The notes under the pieces are model-generated. The model made no database searches, had not been told where the DNA came from, and saw only the letters and a program-made list of their open reading frames with translations. DNA of 64,000 nucleotides from JANJUO01 sp942492935. Its GTDB lineage: Bacteria; Bacteroidota; Ignavibacteria; Kapaibacteriales; UBA2268. Both the position numbers and the translations under genes were made by a program. Below are positions 1-8,410 of the stretch, piece by piece; within the stretch, counting starts at the first letter, position 1; each line of letters begins with the position of its first letter. The stretch spans positions 372,001 through 436,000 of the forward strand of contig OW818654.1 in the NCBI GenBank assembly GCA_942492935.1. Direction: 5' to 3'.

Positions 1-40
1 CACTTCGACAGGCTCAGTCCAACGCAGCTCAGTGCAACGA

Positions 41-112
41 CTAACCTCCTAAAGGGGAGGAATAATATGTAAAGTCTTACCTTTGGGGAGGTTAGGTGGG
101 GCTTCTTGTATT
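41..112. repeat. dispersed repeat R2, copy 1
   Basis: GC-richer stretch made of opposed CCTCC/GGAGG blocks (CTAACCTCC ... AAAGTC ... GGGGAGGTTAGGTGGGG). The same core recurs near 22.68, 25.0, 43.35 and 48.22 kb, where it sits inside R1 elements. No coding function is seen. Confidence 0.7.
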
Positions 113-237
113 ACAAACTGATATTACCTCTGAGATACTAAAAAATTATATTTTAAATCTTTTTTTCATTCCTGTGAAACGAAAAGTACTTTTATGTGTC
201 ATTATATATGTGGGGAATTGCAAATTTGGAAAAAGTT

Positions 238-1512
238 ATGAAGAATTTAGTTTTGCTATTAATGCTACTATTTTGCGGCAGTGGTTTGTTATCGGAAGAA
301 ATCCCAAATGGTGATGGTGACTTGATTTGGGAGCAGGATATTTCCCCAAGATTTGTTAGAGATGCAAAGTTTCATCCTATCACGGGCAATATAATTGCTG
401 CTGTGAATCATGAAATATGGGAAATTGATGTGAAAGATGGGCACAAAATCAGAGTTTTTGAAGGCGGACCCGCAACTGGTCCAGATGACCAGTTTGATGG
501 ACTTCAAATCACAACAGATGGAAAAACTATTATAACTGGATATGGTAGTGGTATCAACGGGTTAATTATAAGGGATTATGAAAGTGGAAAAATAAGAAAA
601 GTTTTCGATAAAGTTAATCCATTTCCTAAAAGTATTGGAATATTTCCTGACAATAAAAGAGTAATATTCTATAGTTCAGGAATAACTGGAGTATCAGGTT
701 CAAGATTTTTAATTATTTATGATATGGATAAAGATTCTATTATTACATATAAAAATATTAATTCAAAAGTGATTCGACTAAGTTCTATATCAAAGGATGG
801 CAAATATTTAGCTGTTAGTAGCTGGAATTCAAATTCAGATAAACTAATGATGGAACTCTGGGAGGCAGAAACACTAACACACATAAGAGATTTTGGCGAA
901 GCATTTTCTGCAAATGAATTTTGGGACGTAAAAATCTCAAACGATAACAAATATGTTGGGTTCGTGGATGATAATTATTTTTGGATTTACGATATAAATG
1001 GCAAAGAATTAAACCTAACTAATAAAATAAAATCAAGTGCATTTTGCTTTAATAATGAAAGCACAATGTTAATATTTGGAGGTACAAGTGAAGGAAATTA
1101 TAATGTTAAAGTCAAAAATATCCAAACAAACACAGTGAAATATCAATATCTTACAAATTGGCCTCACAAAAATTTTACAATAAGTCAAAAAAATGAATTA
1201 TTTGCTGGTCAAAATAATATAAAACTCTTCTCCAATCGATGGTTTACAGTAGATGTTGAAGATGAAAAACCAGATATATTTAAAATAAACTACTTTAATA
1301 ACAAATTAACAATTGATAACTCGATTGGTTTATTGTTAAATAAAATTAATATTACTGATATTACTGGTAAAATTATCTATTCAAAAGAAATTGAACTCAA
1401 TTCTATAGATATTGTTAAATTGGATATATTATTGAAAAATGGTGTTTACTTTGCAACAATACATACTGAAAACGGAAAGCTCTATTCACAAAAATTTATG
1501 GTTGTGGAGTAG
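238..1512 (+). CDS. exported beta-propeller-like protein with T9SS C-terminal sorting domain
   Basis: The start chosen is the ATG at 238, because it begins a clear signal peptide (MKNLVLLLMLLFCGSGLLSEE). The reading frame is open further upstream, but that part does not look like a leader. The body has WD40/quinoprotein-like repeats of the type 'D(G/N)K.. I.. G' spread over about residues 30-340. The last ~75 residues (LNKINITDITGKII ... NGVYFATIHTENGKLYSQKF) match the type A T9SS sorting domain, so secretion by T9SS and surface attachment are inferred. The cargo's ligand or substrate is unknown. It is a monocistronic gene between repeats. Confidence 0.8.
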   Translation: MKNLVLLLMLLFCGSGLLSEEIPNGDGDLIWEQDISPRFVRDAKFHPITGNIIAAVNHEIWEIDVKDGHKIRVFEGGPATGPDDQFDGLQITTDGKTIITGYGSGINGLIIRDYESGKIRKVFDKVNPFPKSIGIFPDNKRVIFYSSGITGVSGSRFLIIYDMDKDSIITYKNINSKVIRLSSISKDGKYLAVSSWNSNSDKLMMELWEAETLTHIRDFGEAFSANEFWDVKISNDNKYVGFVDDNYFWIYDINGKELNLTNKIKSSAFCFNNESTMLIFGGTSEGNYNVKVKNIQTNTVKYQYLTNWPHKNFTISQKNELFAGQNNIKLFSNRWFTVDVEDEKPDIFKINYFNNKLTIDNSIGLLLNKINITDITGKIIYSKEIELNSIDIVKLDILLKNGVYFATIHTENGKLYSQKFMVVE

Positions 1513-1522
1513 GTGCATTCCT

Positions 1523-1695
1523 AATCTCAAAGAGATTCAATGATTATAGAAAAATTGACATTGGATTCTATACGACCTCTTCGAGGTCGAATTTACAATG
1601 AGATTATCTTTTCTATAAGCATTTGACCTCTTCGAGGTCTTTATTTCGTGATATTTCTTTTATAAATCTCAAAGAGATTCAATGATTATAGAAAA
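1523..1695. repeat. local repeat cluster: 31-bp direct repeats flanking two GACCTCTTCGAGGTC palindromes
   Basis: AATCTCAAAGAGATTCAATG followed by ATTATAGAAAA occurs at 1523-1553 and again at 1665-1695. Between them the near-palindrome GACCTCTTCGAGGTC occurs at 1574-1588 and 1625-1639. The layout suggests a small mobile or recombination-derived element inserted beside the DUF4258-like relic. Confidence 0.7.
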
Positions 1696-1846
1696 GAAAT
1701 TTGCGTTTGCTACGATACGCAGTAAATCCTTCAATCAAACAACTTTCGCCACTCACTGTATCATCATAATTTTCAATTATTAAACCATTAATCAATGCTT
1801 CTTTTATTTCGGATATGGACAAGTTGAGATTTTGACTTTCGTTGTC
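1679..1846 (-). pseudogene. relic of a DUF4258-like protein
   Basis: Read on the minus strand there is a startless open frame containing ISEIKEALINGLIIENYDD and, further on, SCLIEGFTAYRSKRKF. This resembles the core of DUF4258, small proteins often found in toxin-antitoxin contexts ('..ee.i.ngeiie.Ypd ... scLi.G.t...'). It lacks an N-terminus with start codon (a stop lies directly upstream at 1847-1849). The usual C-terminal 'HVV' segment is missing, and the frame instead runs into the repeat at 1665-1695, which supplies the stop. Family assignment is from memory of the motif and is tentative. Confidence 0.5.
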
Positions 1847-1945
1847 TCAATGCAAAGATAGTAGGAATTCATCATTAATAACTCTATCTTTAATCCAACA
1901 TATTTCAATACTTTAAATACGAAAACTTAATTAAAATACATTTTA

Positions 1946-2632
1946 TTAATTAGTTAAAGCCCAAACTATAATATTTGTACCAAATTGTAAAGCAGCTGTT
2001 CTTTTTTCTGGTGGATTGTTGTGTATATCGGCATCGGGCCACCCATCGCTCGGATTTGATTCAACTGTATAAACAACACAAAGTCGCCCATTATGAAACA
2101 AACCATAAGTCTTTGGTACTTTATCATCATGTTCATGTATTTTAGGAACACCTTTTGGAAATTTGTAATGGATATTAAAAATACCATGATTAAATGGAAT
2201 TTCAACCAGCTCTTGCTCTGGCAATACTTTTTTTAGCTCTGTTCTGATGAATTTATCTAATCCATAATCATCATCAATATAAAGAAAACCACCATTTTGG
2301 AGGTATGCTCTTAATTTTCTTGATTCATTGTCTGTGAAATTTACATTTCCGTGTCCAGTTAAAAATAACAATGGATATTGGAAGAGATTATCAGTTGAAA
2401 TATCAACAAATTCATAAGTAGGGTCCACTCTAATATTAGTATTTGCATTTACAAATTTCAATAAATTTACTTCGGCAGATGGGTCGTTGTACCAATCACC
2501 ACCACCACTATATTTTACTCTTGCAAGTTTGACAGCACTATTAATTTTCTGGCTAATTAGTTCATTCCCAAAAACCAGAGAGAAAATTAATGCTATATAT
2601 AAAACCAATTTTACTTTCATCATATCATTCAA
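1946..2632 (-). CDS. DUF4159 domain protein, exported
   Basis: This 228-residue protein has an N-terminal hydrophobic leader (about residues 6-22) and then a DUF4159-type domain. The visible family features are KYSGGGDWYNDPS near residue 40, FLTGHGNVNF, LRAYLQNGGFLYIDDDYG, and a closing GWPDADIHNNPPEKR. DUF4159 folds like a class I glutamine-amidotransferase (ThuA-like), but no catalytic role is established for it. It is common in exported proteins of Bacteroidota and Planctomycetes. MMKVK offers an alternative start three codons downstream. It is not in an operon; an R1 element cluster lies upstream. Confidence 0.8.
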   Translation of the reverse strand: MNDMMKVKLVLYIALIFSLVFGNELISQKINSAVKLARVKYSGGGDWYNDPSAEVNLLKFVNANTNIRVDPTYEFVDISTDNLFQYPLLFLTGHGNVNFTDNESRKLRAYLQNGGFLYIDDDYGLDKFIRTELKKVLPEQELVEIPFNHGIFNIHYKFPKGVPKIHEHDDKVPKTYGLFHNGRLCVVYTVESNPSDGWPDADIHNNPPEKRTAALQFGTNIIVWALTN

Positions 2633-2762
2633 TTATAATCAATTATTGCAATAGACGTTGAATTAAGAAAATTAGTGACTACTTAGAAGTGTTATAATTT
2701 ACGATTTACTTTGTTATTTAAATGTATAATACTAAGTTGCATTCAAAGATAAAAGATATAAA

Positions 2763-2940
2763 TTCTTGATAATCCCATCGGGATTAAATGTTTGTAACAG
2801 AGGAATCACCCTGAAGTCCAACAACTCCGTAGGAGTTGAATGTGTATTTGAACTATTCAACCCCGCTGGGATTGTTGGACTTAGGGGAAATTTCTTTATT
2901 ACAAACAGGTAATCCCTAACGGGATTTTCAAGGAATTTCT
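2763..2940. repeat. dispersed repeat R1, copy A
   Basis: Palindromic element starting near 'ATCCCATCGGGATTAAATG' and 'TTTGTAAC' and ending 'TCAAGGAATTTC'. It has an internal inverted block 'CCAACAACTCC ... GGGATTGTTGGACTT'. Related copies lie at 3015, 13087, 22604, 24914, 43306 and 48181. Confidence 0.8.
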
Positions 2941-3175
2941 TTTTTCTTATTATTTTCCACTTGTTCCAAATATACTCTTATACCAAGTTGAGTTCAAAGA
3001 TATTAAATATTATTCTATAAAAATCCCATCGGGATTACATATTTGTAACTTGTGAATTTTACTTAAGTCTAACAATCCCATAGGGATTGAATATTGTTTA
3101 ACGCACATTCAACTCCTACGGAGTTGTTGGACTTCAGGGTGATTCCTCTGTTACAAACATTTAATCCCGATGGGA
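2773..3175. repeat. perfect 72-bp inverted repeat joining R1 copies A and B
   Basis: Positions 2773-2844 and 3104-3175 are exact reverse complements over 72 bases by direct reading. The arms are separated by 259 bases. They belong to two adjacent R1 copies in opposite orientation. Confidence 0.9.
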
Positions 3176-3190
3176 ATTTCAAGGAATTTT
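3015..3190. repeat. dispersed repeat R1, copy B
   Basis: Second R1 element, starting 'AAAAATCCCATCGGGATTAC' and ending 'GATGGGAATTTCAAGGAATT'. Its right half is the reverse complement of the left half of copy A. Confidence 0.8.
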
Positions 3191-3365
3191 TAAAAAAGAA
3201 CTAAAATTCTATTTATTGTTAATTGGCTGAGTAGCCACGAAAATTATTAATAATGTCAAATTCAAAGTAAGTAACGACTAATCAATTTAAATTACAAATT
3301 GAAATAATACGTTAATTAACATTTGATGATGCAATTTTTATTAATTGAAATTTATAGTCGGGCTT

Positions 3366-4292
3366 ATGCAAAGAGTAATAATATCCGGTGGAAGTGGAAT
3401 GATAGGAAAGAAACTAACAACCAAGCTTAAAGCTGCTGGTTACAGAGTTTCGATTATATCCAGAGATATAGCAAAATCACTTAAACAAGTACCAAATGCT
3501 GATGAGCATATAATTTGGGCTAATGATGATAATTTTTTTCATCACTTCGAAGATTGCCATGCAGTTATTAATCTTGCGGGTTCATCTGTTGCAGATGGAA
3601 GATGGACCAAATCAAACCGTAAATTAATTTATGACAGTCGAATAGACTCGACTAACCATCTTGTTAAAGCAATTAATAGAGCAAAAAACAAACCAAAGAT
3701 GTTTCTAAGCGCATCAGGAATTGATTATTACGGAGAAACTAAAACCGATACATACGAAGATAGTCCTAATGGAATTGGTTTTCTTGCCGAAGTTTGCAGA
3801 GATTGGGAAGGTTCAGCAAGCAAAGTCGATAAATCAGTTCGACTTGTTATTGCAAGAATTGGTATTGTGCTTGACGATAAAGGTGGAGCTTTAGAAAAAA
3901 TGGTACCTCAATATATGATGTTTGCTGGAGGTCCTCTTGGTAGCGGAATGCAATGGATGCCGTTTATTCATATTGATGATTTGATTTCAATATTTATCTT
4001 TGCTTTAGAAAACGAAAAAGTTAAAGGTGCAATCAACTGTGTTGCAACCCATCCTGTAACTATGCGTGAATTTTCAACTACACTTGGCAATGTCTTACAA
4101 AGACCATCAATATTTCCTGTTCCATCTATTATTTTGCGTCTTGTACTTGGTTCAGCTGCAGACATTGTATTACAAGGACATAAAGTGTATCCAAAAAAAC
4201 TTGTGGAATATGGATTTCATTTTAAATATGATAATTTAGAATTTGCATTGAGAAATTTATTGAAAAAATTAATTGTAAAATTTCAAAAATAA
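3366..4292 (+). CDS. TIGR01777 family NAD-dependent epimerase/dehydratase-like protein (YfcH-type)
   Basis: This 308-residue extended-SDR protein begins at ATG 3366, directly before QRVIISGGSGMIG, the glycine-rich dinucleotide-binding loop. An in-frame TTG at 3345 would add seven residues but is less likely. The family signature NLAGSSVADGRW plus TKSNRKLIYDSRI is present at about residues 73-100. The C-terminal DUF1731-like segment (RPSIFPVPSIILRLVLGSAADIVLQG) is complete. The substrate of this family is unknown; a sugar-nucleotide or lipid-linked substrate is usually assumed. It appears to be a single-gene unit. Confidence 0.9.
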   Translation: MQRVIISGGSGMIGKKLTTKLKAAGYRVSIISRDIAKSLKQVPNADEHIIWANDDNFFHHFEDCHAVINLAGSSVADGRWTKSNRKLIYDSRIDSTNHLVKAINRAKNKPKMFLSASGIDYYGETKTDTYEDSPNGIGFLAEVCRDWEGSASKVDKSVRLVIARIGIVLDDKGGALEKMVPQYMMFAGGPLGSGMQWMPFIHIDDLISIFIFALENEKVKGAINCVATHPVTMREFSTTLGNVLQRPSIFPVPSIILRLVLGSAADIVLQGHKVYPKKLVEYGFHFKYDNLEFALRNLLKKLIVKFQK

Positions 4293-4689
4293 TTTTATAA
4301 AATGAAATTTCTTTATTGAATGTACATTGATGTTGCAATGCAGTTCAAGAAGGAACCCTCAATTTGATTGGAATCTAAAAGAAAATGGATTCTATATTTA
4401 AAGTGTGTCTAATAATTAAAATTTCATCTGACTATAATACATAGTTTATTAAACATTTAGTCTGTCCTGAATTTGCATAAATTTAATTTTTCCCCAAATT
4501 AGCTTCGAATCTAATCAAACATCAATTTCAAATTCAATGAATAAAAATGAGTAGTGAATTATATGAAAAATGAACAAAAATAATTTTTTTCATTTTTTTC
4601 ATTTTTTTTTCAAAATTAATAAAATAAGAAATTCATTACATCGTTTATAAATATGTGTATAGACAATTATTGTAGAAACAATTTATATT
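4293..4689. other. AT-rich intergenic region, no gene
   Basis: 397 bases with no supportable ORF. It contains long T-tracts at about 4586-4612 and presumably the promoter of the MarR operon. No palindrome convincing enough to call a MarR operator was found. Confidence 0.6.
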
Positions 4690-5154
4690 ATGACAAAAAA
4701 TGTTATGACAATAGAAGAAGAAATAAAACAAGATACTTTTAAAGATGAGCATAGTAAAGTGCTTGTAAATATAATTTTTACAAGTGGCTGGATAAATCAG
4801 AAAATGAATTGCTATTTAAAAAAATATGATTTATCTCCGCAACAGTTTAATATTTTGAGAATTTTAAGAGGTCAGTATCCAAAATGTGCTACTCTCGGAT
4901 TGATTCAAGATAGAATGTTAGACAAAATGTCTAACGCATCTCGTTTGGTTGAAAAATTGAGAATTAAAGAATTTGTTACAAGGTCAATTGATGATATTGA
5001 TAGAAGACAAGTTAAAATTGCAATCACAGAAAAAGGTATGAAAATTCTAAGACAAACTGATTTAGAAGATGAACAGCAGAAACAGTTTGCAAAAATTTTA
5101 AGTGATGATGAAGCTAAAATGTTAAATGAATTATTAAACAAATTAAGAAATTAA
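4690..5154 (+). CDS. MarR family transcriptional regulator
   Basis: The 154-residue length and arrangement are typical of MarR winged-helix regulators. A dimerising helix precedes LSPQQFNILRILRG. The recognition region follows (MLDKMSNASRLVEKLRIKEF) and then the wing with the DDRR-like motif IDDIDRRQVKIAITEKG. It is the first gene of a tight operon with a YceI protein (33 bases downstream) and an Old Yellow Enzyme homologue. MarR proteins usually repress their own operon and respond to small aromatic or electrophilic ligands. An electrophile or quinone response is therefore inferred, not shown. Confidence 0.9.
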   Translation: MTKNVMTIEEEIKQDTFKDEHSKVLVNIIFTSGWINQKMNCYLKKYDLSPQQFNILRILRGQYPKCATLGLIQDRMLDKMSNASRLVEKLRIKEFVTRSIDDIDRRQVKIAITEKGMKILRQTDLEDEQQKQFAKILSDDEAKMLNELLNKLRN

Positions 5155-5187
5155 ATTTTTAAAATTTTTTATAAATAAAGGTGTATT

Positions 5188-5805
5188 ATGATTAAATCAA
5201 ATTCTTTCAGATTAACTGCATTAATAGCAGTTTTAGTATTTGCATTTGGTGCAAATGTATTGGCTCAGAATTATGTAATTAATTCAGCAAAAAGTGTTGT
5301 TAAATGGGAAGGAAAAAAATCAATTGTTCCTGGTTCCCACAATGGTACAATCAACATAAAGGACGGTACAGTAAACAATAACAACAATAAATTTACGGGT
5401 AAATTTGTACTTGATATGACAAGCATTACTAATGAAGACGTTAAAGATGGTGGATTAAATGGAAAACTTGTTGGTCATCTCAAGTCTGATGACTTTTTCT
5501 CTGTTGATAAATATCCAGTTTCAACATTTGAAATTACTAAAATTGAATCAAAGAAGGGCAAAAGTGGCAAAACCAACTATATGGTAACAGGAAAATTAAC
5601 AATCAAAAATATCACTAAGGATTTATCATTCCCAGCTTTAATTAATTTTAACGGAAATGAAATGACTGCAAAAGCGGATTTTACTATTGACCGTTCAAAA
5701 TGGGAAGTAAAATATGGCTCTGGTAGTTTCTTTGATAATTTGGGCGATAAAGCAATTTCTGATGATATAAAATTTGAATTAAATTTAATTGGTTCATCTA
5801 AATAA
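5188..5805 (+). CDS. YceI family periplasmic protein
   Basis: This 205-residue protein has a Sec signal peptide (about residues 1-26, ending VLAQN) followed by a complete YceI lipocalin-like domain. Typical segments are YVINSAKSVVKWEGKK, SITNEDVKDGG..KLVGHLKSDDFFSVDKYP.STFEIT, and a terminal IKFELNL strand. YceI proteins bind isoprenoid-type lipids; the physiological ligand here is unknown. It is preceded by an AAAGGTG ribosome-binding sequence and lies between marR and an ene-reductase, an operon arrangement frequent in Bacteroidota. Confidence 0.92.
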   Translation: MIKSNSFRLTALIAVLVFAFGANVLAQNYVINSAKSVVKWEGKKSIVPGSHNGTINIKDGTVNNNNNKFTGKFVLDMTSITNEDVKDGGLNGKLVGHLKSDDFFSVDKYPVSTFEITKIESKKGKSGKTNYMVTGKLTIKNITKDLSFPALINFNGNEMTAKADFTIDRSKWEVKYGSGSFFDNLGDKAISDDIKFELNLIGSSK

Positions 5806-5815
5806 GGTAAATAAA

Positions 5816-6898
5816 ATGGAAAAATTATTTGAAAAATATAGCATCGGTGATTTAGAATTAAATAATCGTATTGTTATGTCTCCAATGACTCGTAGTAGAG
5901 CAAAAGAAGACGGCGTTCCGGGTGATTTAGCTAAATTGTACTATACTCAACGTGCTTCAGCAGGTTTGATAATAACTGAAGGGGCGCAAATTTCGCAACA
6001 AGGTATTGGTTATATCAATACACCTGGTATTCATTCAAAAGAGCAAATTGCAGAATGGAATAAAATCACTGATTCTGTTCATAATAGCAATGGTAAAATA
6101 TTTGTTCAGCTATGGCATGTTGGAAGAATTTCGCATAATTCATTTCATAATGGTGCAATGCCTGTAGCACCTTCTGCTGTTGCGGCAAAAGGTAAGACAT
6201 ATACTTATCAAGGTATGCAAGAATTTGATACTCCAAAAGCATTGGAAATATCTGAAATTAAATCAATACTTGAAGATTTCAAAAATGCAGCACAAAATGC
6301 TAAATCAGCTGGTTTTGATGGAATTGATTTGCATGGTGCATTTGGATATTTGATTGACCAATTCTTACAGTCTGGCTCTAATTTAAGAACCGATTCTTAT
6401 GGTGGAAGTGTAGAAAATAGAGCAAGATTTGCAATAGAAGTTGTTGAAGAAGTTTTAAAAGTGTGGGATAGCAAAAGAGTTGGCATAAAATTATCTCCAA
6501 GTAATATGTTCAATTCGATGTTCGATAGTAATCCATCTGAAACATTTTCATATTTAGTTGAAAAATTGAATGAATATAATTTAGGGTATATCCATTTGAT
6601 GGAACCACAACTACCATCAGAAAAATTACCAGAAAATTATATCAGAAATGTTGTTGAACATTTCAGACCTATATATAAAGGAAATATTATTGCAAATGCT
6701 GGATTTACACGTGATAAAGCAATTCAAACAATTGAAAGTGGGTTGGCTGAATTGGTTTCATTCGGTAGTTTGTTCCTTTCAAATCCAGATTTACCTAAGA
6801 GATTACAATTAAATGCTGAATTGAATAAGCCAGACCAACGGACTTTCTATGGTGGTGATGAAAAGGGATATACAGATTATCCATTTTTGAACAGTTAA
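5816..6898 (+). CDS. alkene reductase, Old Yellow Enzyme family (NemA-like)
   Basis: FMN-dependent ene-reductase of 360 residues starting at ATG 5816, ten bases after the YceI stop. The longer in-frame start at 5789 would overlap yceI and is rejected. Family features are RIVMSPMTRSRA near the N-terminus, QLWHVGRISH, the flavin/substrate motif GFDGIDLHGAFGYLIDQFLQ, NLRTDSYGGSVENRARF, and IANAGFTRDKA near the phosphate site. It likely reduces activated C=C or nitro groups with NAD(P)H. Co-operonic marR suggests induction by such electrophiles. Confidence 0.93.
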   Translation: MEKLFEKYSIGDLELNNRIVMSPMTRSRAKEDGVPGDLAKLYYTQRASAGLIITEGAQISQQGIGYINTPGIHSKEQIAEWNKITDSVHNSNGKIFVQLWHVGRISHNSFHNGAMPVAPSAVAAKGKTYTYQGMQEFDTPKALEISEIKSILEDFKNAAQNAKSAGFDGIDLHGAFGYLIDQFLQSGSNLRTDSYGGSVENRARFAIEVVEEVLKVWDSKRVGIKLSPSNMFNSMFDSNPSETFSYLVEKLNEYNLGYIHLMEPQLPSEKLPENYIRNVVEHFRPIYKGNIIANAGFTRDKAIQTIESGLAELVSFGSLFLSNPDLPKRLQLNAELNKPDQRTFYGGDEKGYTDYPFLNS

Positions 6899-6964
6899 TA
6901 CTAAGTTGCCAAATGAAAAAATCATGTGCAAATAACAGCTAACTATGTCATAATTTATCTAAAA

Positions 6965-7190
6965 TGTCATTCCGAAGAATAGAACAAATATATTTAAAAA
7001 ATATGCAAAATGACATATTATAAAAAATTGTAGTAATTGGTAGATTGTTTCAGACCCTTCAATGTAGCATTAATTCAAATCCCCCTTTCCCCCTTTATTA
7101 AAGGGGGATAAAGGAGGATTTATTTCATCCGAAGTTAATTGGAACTGCCTCAAAAGTCGTCATACTGATGCAAGGAAAAAAGATGTCATT
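6965..7190. repeat. dispersed repeat R3, copy 1
   Basis: About 225 bases beginning GTCATTCCGAAGAATAGAAC and containing AAATCCCCCTTTCCCCCTTT, then AAAGGGGGAT. It ends with CCTCAAAAGTCGTCATACTG and ATGCAAGGAAAA. Further copies lie at 48.57, 50.38 and, inverted, 56.22 kb. No ORF is conserved between copies. Confidence 0.85.
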
Positions 7191-7390
7191 GATAACATCG
7201 TGAGGAATCCAGCAATTGTTCATTTATAAATTTTACTGGGTTTCTCGCAATGCTCGAATTGACGATTTGCCATATCAATCCTACCTAAGGTATATTGCTA
7301 AGTTAGATAAGAGAGAGTTACGTACAAAGTTAAAACTCTAAATCTTTGAAAATCTCAGTGCGATTTCAGTAAAAATATTCATAATCATTT

Positions 7391-7418
7391 GTAGGGACAG
7401 GGCTCGACTTGTCCCTAC
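7391..7418. repeat. hairpin with GTAGGGACA/TGTCCCTAC arms
   Basis: Inverted repeat with nine-base arms around GGGCTCGACT. Together with the second hairpin immediately downstream it occupies the long gene-free gap 6899-7696, which otherwise holds only R3. Confidence 0.6.
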
Positions 7419-7421
7419 TCA

Positions 7422-7454
7422 AAAAAATTCAATCTAGCCAGGATTGAATTTTTT
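7422..7454. terminator. bidirectional terminator-like hairpin
   Basis: Thirteen-base perfect arms AAAAAATTCAATC and GATTGAATTTTTT around a seven-base loop. The U-run is present in both orientations. It lies about 520 bases beyond the ene-reductase gene, so it may belong to a mobile repeat rather than terminate a transcript. Confidence 0.5.
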
Positions 7455-7696
7455 GTCATATAGTAAAATATTTGTTTTTTGAAACTAAAAAACGAGATAT
7501 TTTTAATTCACTAAAATGGCTAAGTAGTTAAGATTTTTATTACAACATTATATTATCCGACTACGAAACTTTAATAAACAATTACACAATTGTTTTATTC
7601 TTGAATATATTCTATAAATAAGTTAATTTAGTTTTTTAAAAATTTACTAAATCATATATTTGATTTTAATGTGAATTAATTTAATTAGGTAATTAT

Positions 7697-8389
7697 ATGA
7701 CCAAAAATACATATAATGGATTTCATAAAGATTTTTTGAAATTCTTGTCTGATTTGAAACTCAATAATAATAAAGACTGGTTTGATAAAAATCGTGATTT
7801 TTACGACAAAGAAATAAAAAATACTTCGAAATTATTTGTGTTTGAAATTGGCAACCAATTTTTAGAAAAAGGTTTACCATTTGTAGCTGATACTAAAATA
7901 TCACTTTTTAGAATAAATCGTGATATTAGATTCAGTCAAAACAAAGACCCATACAAAACCAATATCGGAATTTATTTTCCTTATTCAATTAATCCTGAAA
8001 CTGCAAAAAAATCTACGCCAATTGGCTTTTATTGCCATTTTGAACCAGAAAGTTGTTTTGTTGCAGGTGGTTTTTATATGCCCGAACCAGCAGAATTGAA
8101 GCATTACAGAACCAGAATTTATAGTGATTTTGAAGAATTTAGCAAAATTATCGAAAATAAAGAGTTTAAAAGCAATTTCCCTGAAGTTTTAAAAATGTCA
8201 GAACCATTGAAAAAAGTACCATTAGGTTTCCCAAAAGAGCATCAATCTGCTGAATTTTTAAAAATGAAAGATTTATCCTATACATGCAAAATCCCAACTG
8301 ATTTAATTCATACAAATGAATTAATACCTTTTTTAATAAAAAAAGCTGAAATAATTACTCCTTTCTTAACATTTTTAAATAATGATTAA
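7697..8389 (+). CDS. DUF2461 domain protein (TIGR02453)
   Basis: The 230-residue protein matches DUF2461 over its full length. Visible segments are FLSDLKLNNNKDWFDKNRDFY at the start, the conserved FRINRDIRFSQNKDPYKTNIG, an F-rich GFYCHFEPESCFVAGGFYMPEP segment, and ..VPLGFPKEHQSAEFLKMKDL. No biochemical function is established for the family. It precedes the heptose kinase gene by 21 bases and is probably cotranscribed. Confidence 0.9.
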   Translation: MTKNTYNGFHKDFLKFLSDLKLNNNKDWFDKNRDFYDKEIKNTSKLFVFEIGNQFLEKGLPFVADTKISLFRINRDIRFSQNKDPYKTNIGIYFPYSINPETAKKSTPIGFYCHFEPESCFVAGGFYMPEPAELKHYRTRIYSDFEEFSKIIENKEFKSNFPEVLKMSEPLKKVPLGFPKEHQSAEFLKMKDLSYTCKIPTDLIHTNELIPFLIKKAEIITPFLTFLNND

Positions 8390-8410
8390 TAATAAATAAA
8401 AGCAAATAAT

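Noticed and set aside
96..314. Plus-strand 72-residue open frame overlapping the start of the first T9SS cargo gene
   Set aside because: It overlaps a better-supported gene with a signal peptide and begins inside the R2 repeat.
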